A stretch of DNA of 64,000 nucleotides from Thermohalobaculum xanthum. GTDB lineage: Bacteria > Pseudomonadota > Alphaproteobacteria > Rhodobacterales > Rhodobacteraceae. The stretch covers positions 62,001 through 126,000 of the forward strand of contig NZ_JAEHHL010000005.1 of the NCBI RefSeq assembly GCF_016623495.1. Direction: 5' to 3'. Numbering within the stretch: position 1 is the first letter of the stretch; each line of letters starts with the position of its first letter. Of this stretch, positions 59,034-64,000 are shown piece after piece. The notes beneath the pieces are model-generated. The model saw only the letters and a list, made by a program, of their open reading frames with translations. It ran no database searches and was not told where the DNA came from. Both the position numbers and the translations under genes were made by a program.

Positions 59034-59062
59034 CCGGCCGCGCCGGGGGGGCAGCGGTGGGC

Positions 59063-59104
59063 TTTCACGCGTGAAATCATTTCTAACTGTTTGACATAAA
59101 ACAA
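59063..59104 (+). promoter_or_regulatory. composite element: palindrome TTTCACGCGTGAAA + N14 + TTGACATAAAAC (copy 2)
   Basis: The palindrome (59063-59076) is followed by 14 bases and TTGACATAAAACAA (59091-59104), the same arrangement as at 28286-28333 on the other strand. It lies between the convergent 3' ends of the DUF4202 gene and norF, where a promoter is not expected. TTGAC-N4-AACAA also partly resembles a Crp/Fnr-type box. Confidence 0.55.
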
Positions 59105-59134
59105 TTTATTGAAAAGGGAATTCGCGACCGCCGG

Positions 59135-59407
59135 TCACAGCACCGGGATCAGATAGATCCCGTAGAGGAGCAGCAGGAAGGCACCGAGCACCGCGTCGAA
59201 GCCGCGTTGCCAGGCCGGGGCCTGCACCAGCCCCAGATAGCGCGCAAGGATGATGCGCGCCTTGGTCCAGGCGACCGCCAGCAGCACCGCACCCAGCACG
59301 GGCGCGGGCAGATGGCCGCCCAGCGCCGCCGCCAGGGTGGTGACGACGCCGAGCCCGAGAAGGGTTGCCCAGGCGCGCCAGAGCGGGTCGTGCAGGTGCT
59401 TCATCAT
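59135..59407 (-). CDS. norF: NorF-like small membrane protein
   Basis: The protein has 90 residues with three hydrophobic segments. The first of two ATGs (59407) overlaps the norE stop. Position at the end of norBQDE and the size match NorF, a membrane protein needed for full nitric oxide reductase activity in Paracoccus. The sequence alone is weakly conserved; context decides the name. Confidence 0.8.
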   Translation of the reverse strand: MMKHLHDPLWRAWATLLGLGVVTTLAAALGGHLPAPVLGAVLLAVAWTKARIILARYLGLVQAPAWQRGFDAVLGAFLLLLYGIYLIPVL

Positions 59408-59976
59408 CGCAGCAGGTAGATCACGGGAAAGATCAGGACCCAGACGAGATCGACCATGTGCCAGAAGGCGGTCGCGTTCTCGATATTGGCCACGCTGTCG
59501 CGCCACGCCACGAGGCCGAGCACCACGATCCCCGCCACCACATGTGCCGCGTGAAAGCCGGTCACGAGGTAGTAGAAGGTGAAGAAGGGGTGGGTGTCGG
59601 TGCCGATCCCCTCGGCGGCCTTGGCGCTGTATTCGAGCGCCTTCACCCAGAGGAACACGACGCCCAGGAGGGCAGCGACGCCGAGCCCGAGCCGGGCTCG
59701 CCCGCGCAGGCCCGCCTCGCGCGCCCTGAGTGCAAGTGCGGCCGCGAGGCCCGAGGTCAGCAGCACGATGGTGTTGAGCGCGCCGGCGGTGCGGTCGAGA
59801 TGGTCCTGCGCCTCGAGGAAGCCGCCGACATCGCCCGCGCGCACCGCGAGGAAGGCGCCGAGCGCCGCGCCGAAGACCAGCAGTTCGCTGACGATCAGCA
59901 CCCAGATCATGAGATCGCCCGGAAGCGTGCCGGTCGTGTCGGTGGGAGAGACTTCCGCGTCCATGGCCGGGCTCAC
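59404..59976 (-). CDS. norE: NorE, cytochrome c oxidase subunit III-like
   Basis: The protein has 190 residues. The GTG start at 59976 overlaps the norD stop (GTGA); an internal ATG at 59964 is an alternative. Five hydrophobic segments and the subunit III-like run 'ENATAFWHMVDLVWVLIFPVIYLL' identify it, as do 'LPGDLMIWVLIVSELLVFGAALGAF' and 'GFHAAHVVAGI'. NorE assists or stabilises the NorBC enzyme. Confidence 0.9.
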   Translation of the reverse strand: MSPAMDAEVSPTDTTGTLPGDLMIWVLIVSELLVFGAALGAFLAVRAGDVGGFLEAQDHLDRTAGALNTIVLLTSGLAAALALRAREAGLRGRARLGLGVAALLGVVFLWVKALEYSAKAAEGIGTDTHPFFTFYYLVTGFHAAHVVAGIVVLGLVAWRDSVANIENATAFWHMVDLVWVLIFPVIYLLR

Positions 59977-61910
59977 GCTCCGACCAGGTGGCGGTAGATC
60001 TCGGGCAATGCCGCGCCGAGCCGGTCGGGATGGGGCACGATCGAGAACCCGCCCTGTCCGAAGATCCGCGGGAACCACGACTTGCCCCGGGCGTCGACCA
60101 GCACGCCATGCACAGCGTGGCCTGCGCGGCGGGCCTCGCGGATCGCCATGCGGCTGTCCTCGATGCCGTGGCGGCCCTCGTAATGGTCGAGGTCGTTGGG
60201 CTTTCCGTCAGTGATGACCAGCAGCAGGCGGCGCGCGCGCGCCTGGCGGGCGAGGTCGGCCGAGACATGGCGGATCGCGGCGCCGAGCCGGGTGTAGAAG
60301 CCCGGCCTGAGCCCGGCGATGCGGGACACGATCTCGGGGCCCATCGGCTCGCCGAATTCCTTGCAGCCCAGAACGTAGACGCGGTCGCGCTTGAGCGACG
60401 AGAAGGCGTGGATCGCGAAATCATCGCCGCAGGCGTCGAGCCCCCAGGCCAGCGCGGTCAGGGCTTCGCGCTCGATGTCGATCACGGCGCGGCCGGTGAC
60501 CGCGCTCTCGGTCGAGCGCGAGACGTCGAGCAGGATCGACACGGCGAGATCGCGCGCCTGCGGCCGGGTCGCGCGCCAGATCCGGTCGGTGCCCTCGCCG
60601 GTCGCGCGCAGATCGGCATGCGAGCGGACCAATGCCTCGATGTCGAGCTCCTCGCCGTCGGGCTGGCCGGGCAGGGGGATGCGGCGCGGGCGCAGGGCCT
60701 CGAACTGGCGGCGCACGGCGCGGATGCGGCGCGCGGCCTGCGGGTCGGTGGCAGCTGCGGTCTCGGCCGGCTCGGCGGGGCTGGCGAGCACGCGGGCATG
60801 GGCGGGCAGGTAGGCGCCGGTGCGCGTATCCCATTCGGGATAGAGATGGGTGCCCGACAGGCGCTCGCGGTCCACGTCCTCGGGGGCGAGGTCGAGATGC
60901 AGCTTGAGCCGCGTCGCCGGCGCCTTGGAGACCTGGCCGAGGGTGATCTCGTCCTGGTCGTCGAGCGCCTTCCTTGCGCTGTCGGGGTCGTCATCGTCGA
61001 CGCGGCGATTGAGGTTGAGGAACTCGGTCCAGCTGAGGATCGCCTCGAACTTGTGCAGGATCAGGCTGTCCTGGCGCGCGGCCTGATCGGATTTGCGGCG
61101 CCGCGCGCGGTGGATGCGGCCCTGTGTGTCGTCGGGCGCGCGGCCGTCCGGCGTCTCGCCCTCGTCGGTGCCGGCTTCGCTGGTGCCGGTGGCGCGCAGC
61201 GCGAGCCACAGGGGCACGGGCTCAAAGGGGCGGTAGCCCATGGGTGCGCGGAAGGAAGACAGGTCGGTGTCGTCGTCGCGGGCGGCCGCGAGGATCGCGG
61301 CGGCCGCGCCTTCGGGCTCGGTGCCCGTCAGCAGCGCACGGATCGCGGCCTCGACGGCGGCCTCCCATCGCGGCAGGGAACGCGGGCGCCGCGCCTGGAG
61401 GCAGGCGGCGGCGAGGTTCTCATGGAGGCCGGCAAGGCCCGGGCACGCTTCGAGCGTCGCGCGCGTCATGTCGCGCGCGGCGCGCAGCGCGAGGATGTCG
61501 GCCCGGAGCGCGTCGGCCTCGGCCGAGGGCGCGGGGGCATGCGCGGCCGAGGCGGCGAGCCAGAAATAGAGCGCGGCATTGGCCTCGCGCTCGGGGAAAG
61601 CGGCGATCCGCTCGGGCAAACGCAGCGCGGCGCCGTCGAACGAGGCGCGGGCGACGTATTCGCGGGCGGTGCCGAGGCGGCGGCGCCAGCTCAGGCGATG
61701 GCCGCTTGCCTCGGCCCGCACCGGCAGGATCTCGACGGCGGGGGCGCCGCCGAGACCGCGGAAGAAGACGGCCAGCCGCCCGCCGATCTCGCTCAGACCG
61801 GTCGCGGCTCCCTCATGCGCCTCGGGCGCATCCAGGCGGCTGGCAAAAGCGTGCCACAGTTTCCCGACTGTCTCCTCGGGTTCCCATGGCTCGAAGTCGA
61901 TGCCCGTCAT
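59973..61910 (-). CDS. norD: nitric oxide reductase activation protein NorD
   Basis: The protein has 645 residues starting at ATG 61910. A variable N-terminal region is followed by a C-terminal von Willebrand factor A domain with the MIDAS motif 'LDVSRSTES' (DxSxS). With the AAA+ ATPase NorQ it activates NorBC, probably by metal insertion. The middle is Arg/Asp/Glu-rich and probably disordered. norQ ends ten bases upstream. Confidence 0.94.
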   Translation of the reverse strand: MTGIDFEPWEPEETVGKLWHAFASRLDAPEAHEGAATGLSEIGGRLAVFFRGLGGAPAVEILPVRAEASGHRLSWRRRLGTAREYVARASFDGAALRLPERIAAFPEREANAALYFWLAASAAHAPAPSAEADALRADILALRAARDMTRATLEACPGLAGLHENLAAACLQARRPRSLPRWEAAVEAAIRALLTGTEPEGAAAAILAAARDDDTDLSSFRAPMGYRPFEPVPLWLALRATGTSEAGTDEGETPDGRAPDDTQGRIHRARRRKSDQAARQDSLILHKFEAILSWTEFLNLNRRVDDDDPDSARKALDDQDEITLGQVSKAPATRLKLHLDLAPEDVDRERLSGTHLYPEWDTRTGAYLPAHARVLASPAEPAETAAATDPQAARRIRAVRRQFEALRPRRIPLPGQPDGEELDIEALVRSHADLRATGEGTDRIWRATRPQARDLAVSILLDVSRSTESAVTGRAVIDIEREALTALAWGLDACGDDFAIHAFSSLKRDRVYVLGCKEFGEPMGPEIVSRIAGLRPGFYTRLGAAIRHVSADLARQARARRLLLVITDGKPNDLDHYEGRHGIEDSRMAIREARRAGHAVHGVLVDARGKSWFPRIFGQGGFSIVPHPDRLGAALPEIYRHLVGA

Positions 61911-61920
61911 GGCCGTTGCC

Positions 61921-62724
61921 TCACCCGAAGACGGCCGTGACGAGATCGAGGAGCCCGCGTTTGACATCCTCGTCGTCGGTGAGCGGCTCGATCATCGCCG
62001 CGAGGATGGCGCGCTCGACCGGCATGCCCTGCCGGATCAGCGTGGCGCAGTAGACGAGAAGACGCGTCGAGACGCCTTCCTCGAGGTCCTGGCCCTTGAG
62101 CGCCCGCAGCTTGCCCGCAAGCCGCACGAGGCGGGCGGTGCGCTCGGGGTCGAGCCGGCTCTCGGTGGCGACGATCTCGGTCTCGCGCTCGGGCGAGGGG
62201 AAGTCGAACTCGATCGACAGGAAACGCTGGCGCGTCGAGGGCTTCAGCGTCTTGAGGATGTTCTGGTAGCCGGGGTTGTAGGAGGCGACCAGCATGAAGC
62301 CCGGGGCGGCCTCGAGTTCCTCGCCGGTGCGGTCGACCGGCAGGATGCGCCGGTCGTCGGTGAGGGGGTGGAGCACCACGGTCACGTCCTTGCGGGCCTC
62401 GACCACCTCGTCGAGGTAGCAGATCGCCCCCTCGCGCACCGCGCGGGTCAGCGGGCCGTCGACCCAGACCGTCTCGCCCCCCTTGAGCAGGTAGCGCCCG
62501 ATCAGGTCGGCCGCGGCGAGGTCGTCATGGCAGGCCACGGTGTAGAGCGGCCGACCGAGTTGCGCGGCCATGTGCGCGACGAAGCGGGTCTTGCCGCAGC
62601 CGGTCGGCCCCTTGAGCAGCAGGGGCAGGCCGTTGGCATAGGCGGCGGCGAACACGTCGCATTCGTCGCCGTCGGGGAGGTAGAAGGGGACCTCGGCCCC
62701 CTTCAGTTGCAGGTTTCCGTCCAT
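61921..62724 (-). CDS. norQ: AAA+ ATPase NorQ
   Basis: The protein has 267 residues, start ATG 62724. Walker A GPTGCGKTR and Walker B region 'AICYLDEVVEA' mark it as a MoxR-type AAA+ protein of the CbbQ/NirQ/NorQ group, which works with VWA-domain partners. It lies 5 bases after norB and 10 before norD. Confidence 0.95.
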   Translation of the reverse strand: MDGNLQLKGAEVPFYLPDGDECDVFAAAYANGLPLLLKGPTGCGKTRFVAHMAAQLGRPLYTVACHDDLAAADLIGRYLLKGGETVWVDGPLTRAVREGAICYLDEVVEARKDVTVVLHPLTDDRRILPVDRTGEELEAAPGFMLVASYNPGYQNILKTLKPSTRQRFLSIEFDFPSPERETEIVATESRLDPERTARLVRLAGKLRALKGQDLEEGVSTRLLVYCATLIRQGMPVERAILAAMIEPLTDDEDVKRGLLDLVTAVFG

Positions 62725-62729
62725 CTCGC

Positions 62730-64000
62730 TCACTCCGCCGGCACCGTGGCGTCGGTCGAGATCACCTCGCGGCGCGGCACGAAGATGGCGTAGATGAACA
62801 CCAGCGCGCCGATCACCACGGCGAGGCCCGCGCCGAAGCGCATCAGGTAGAAGATCTCGATCTGGTCCTGGGTATCCATGAAGCCCTCGCCCATCACCCG
62901 CTGCAGATGCGTCTGCACCGTGCCCGCGAAGGTGAGCACGAAGGTCATGAAGCACATGCCGCCCGCCATCAGCCAGAACGAGGCCATGTTCAGGACCTGG
63001 TTGTAGGGATCGCGGTTCTTCAGGATCGGGAAGGCGTAGGTGAAAATCGCGAGGTTGAGCGCCACATACGCGCCGAAGAAGGCGAGATGCCCGTGCGCGG
63101 CCGTGATCTGCGTGCCGTGGGTGTAATAGTTCACCCCGTGCAGCGTGTGCAGGAAGCCCCACACGCCGGCGCCGAAGAAGGCGAGCGTCGCGCAGCCCAG
63201 CGACCACAGGAGCGCGGCCTTGTTCGGATGGTCGCGCCGGCCCTTCCAGACCATTACGAAGGCGAAGGCCATCATGCCGAAGAAGGGGATCACCTCGAGC
63301 GACGAGAAGATCGAGCCGATCCACTGCCAGTAGCCCGGCGTGCCGATCCAGTAGTAGTGGTGCCCGGTTCCCAGGATGCCCGAGAAGAGCGCGGTCGCGA
63401 CGATGACGTAGAGCCATTTCTCGACGATCTCGCGGTCGACGCCGGTGAGCTTGAGCATCAGGTAGGCCAGGATCGAGGCCATGATCAGCTCCCACACGCC
63501 CTCGACCCACAGGTGCACGACGTACCACCAGTACATCTTGTCGAGGCCCAGGTTCTCGGGGTTGTAGAAGGCGAAGAGGAACAGGAGCGCGAGGCCCCAC
63601 AGGCCAAGTAGGAGCACGTTGGTGATCGCCGTCTTGCGGCCCTGCAGCACCGTCATCGTGACGTTGTAGAGGAAGATCAGCGCCGCCACGACGATGCCGA
63701 TCTTGACCCAGAGGGGCTGCTCGAGGAACTCGCGCCCCTCCTTGCCGAGAAGCCAGTTGCCCTCGAAGAGGTTGAAGACATAGGTCACCACGACGCCGAG
63801 CGTGCCGAACACCAGGATCGCGAGCTGGACATAGGCCAGCATGGGCGAGTGGATCTCGCGCTCGGCCTCCTCGGGCAGCAGGAAGTAGGCCGCGCCCATG
63901 AAGCCCAGGATCAGCCAGACGATCAGGCTGTTGGTGTGCAGCATGCGCACGATGTTGAAGGGGAGGATCTCGGAGAGTGTGTTCGGCGCCACGTAGATCC
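62730..64000 (-). CDS. norB: nitric oxide reductase large subunit NorB (5' truncated by window)
   Basis: The window covers 423 residues in frame to the edge, from '.IYVAPNTLSEILPF'; the first roughly 30 residues and norC lie outside. NorB is the haem-copper-family-like catalytic subunit that reduces two NO to N2O. Its histidine ligands appear in 'HTNSLIVW', 'GTGHHYYW', 'HTLHGVNYYTHG' and 'AAHGHLAFFGAY', and a conserved glutamate in 'WVEGVWELIM'. It heads the norBQDEF run in this window. Confidence 0.97.
   Translation of the reverse strand, partial: IYVAPNTLSEILPFNIVRMLHTNSLIVWLILGFMGAAYFLLPEEAEREIHSPMLAYVQLAILVFGTLGVVVTYVFNLFEGNWLLGKEGREFLEQPLWVKIGIVVAALIFLYNVTMTVLQGRKTAITNVLLLGLWGLALLFLFAFYNPENLGLDKMYWWYVVHLWVEGVWELIMASILAYLMLKLTGVDREIVEKWLYVIVATALFSGILGTGHHYYWIGTPGYWQWIGSIFSSLEVIPFFGMMAFAFVMVWKGRRDHPNKAALLWSLGCATLAFFGAGVWGFLHTLHGVNYYTHGTQITAAHGHLAFFGAYVALNLAIFTYAFPILKNRDPYNQVLNMASFWLMAGGMCFMTFVLTFAGTVQTHLQRVMGEGFMDTQDQIEIFYLMRFGAGLAVVIGALVFIYAIFVPRREVISTDATVPAE

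Noticed and set aside
59091-59104. Fnr/Nnr box as promoter of the nor genes
   Set aside because: It lies at the 3' end of norF, not upstream of norC; only part of the consensus matches.

Overview
The window looks like chromosome from a high-GC alphaproteobacterium of the Rhodobacterales (Paracoccus/Rhodobacter/roseobacter type). The support is a nor cluster in norB-Q-D-E-F order, a phasin gene behind two identical-arm palindromes of the PhaR type, a GTTC-N7-GTTC LexA box upstream of dnaE2, a TRAP transporter, a tandem glycine riboswitch before gcvTHP, and very dense packing with many ATGA or GTGA start/stop overlaps. I found no tRNA, rRNA, CRISPR array, IS element or prophage. The left edge cuts a CDS near its 3' end. 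The right edge cuts norB near its 5' end.

Layout. 1-16 kb is mostly housekeeping. It holds three tandem small BamE-like envelope proteins, def-fmt, a CueR-type regulator, parC, a methyltransferase-trxB pair, an ELM1-like gene divergent from an Lrp/AsnC regulator, and the minus-strand run lgt-midA-pgeF followed by an M24-fold gene. ubiK, a ybjN-like gene, proC and a phasin follow. 16-28 kb holds csaA, an EnvZ-like kinase, an MBL hydrolase, an M48 peptidase with a DUF898 membrane protein, an acyl-CoA ligase, a DMT transporter and dnaE2.

28-44 kb is the most interesting metabolic block. A seven-gene minus-strand operon (amidohydrolase, TRAP dctQ-dctM-dctP, glutamine-synthetase-like ligase, aldehyde dehydrogenase, iron alcohol dehydrogenase) is divergent from an RpiR regulator. 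Next to it, a tandem glycine riboswitch precedes gcvT-gcvH-gcvP. The enzyme set fits gamma-glutamylation of an amino alcohol such as ethanolamine, two oxidations, and amide hydrolysis to glycine plus glutamate. The glycine could then feed the cleavage system. This is inference; the parts themselves are clear.

44-59 kb holds an RND efflux pair, a PHP-domain hydrolase, and a GntR-dppDFABC-gamma-glutamyltransferase operon that looks like import and cytoplasmic cleavage of gamma-glutamyl peptides. A Crp/Fnr (Nnr/DNR-like) regulator with a DUF4202 gene then leads to the convergent nor cluster (59-64 kb) for nitric oxide reductase and its maturation proteins.

The strongest unexplained DNA signal is a composite element present twice, at about 28.3 kb and 59.07 kb. 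Each copy has the same perfect 14-bp palindrome TTTCACGCGTGAAA, then a 14-nt spacer, then an AT-rich TTGAYATA segment.
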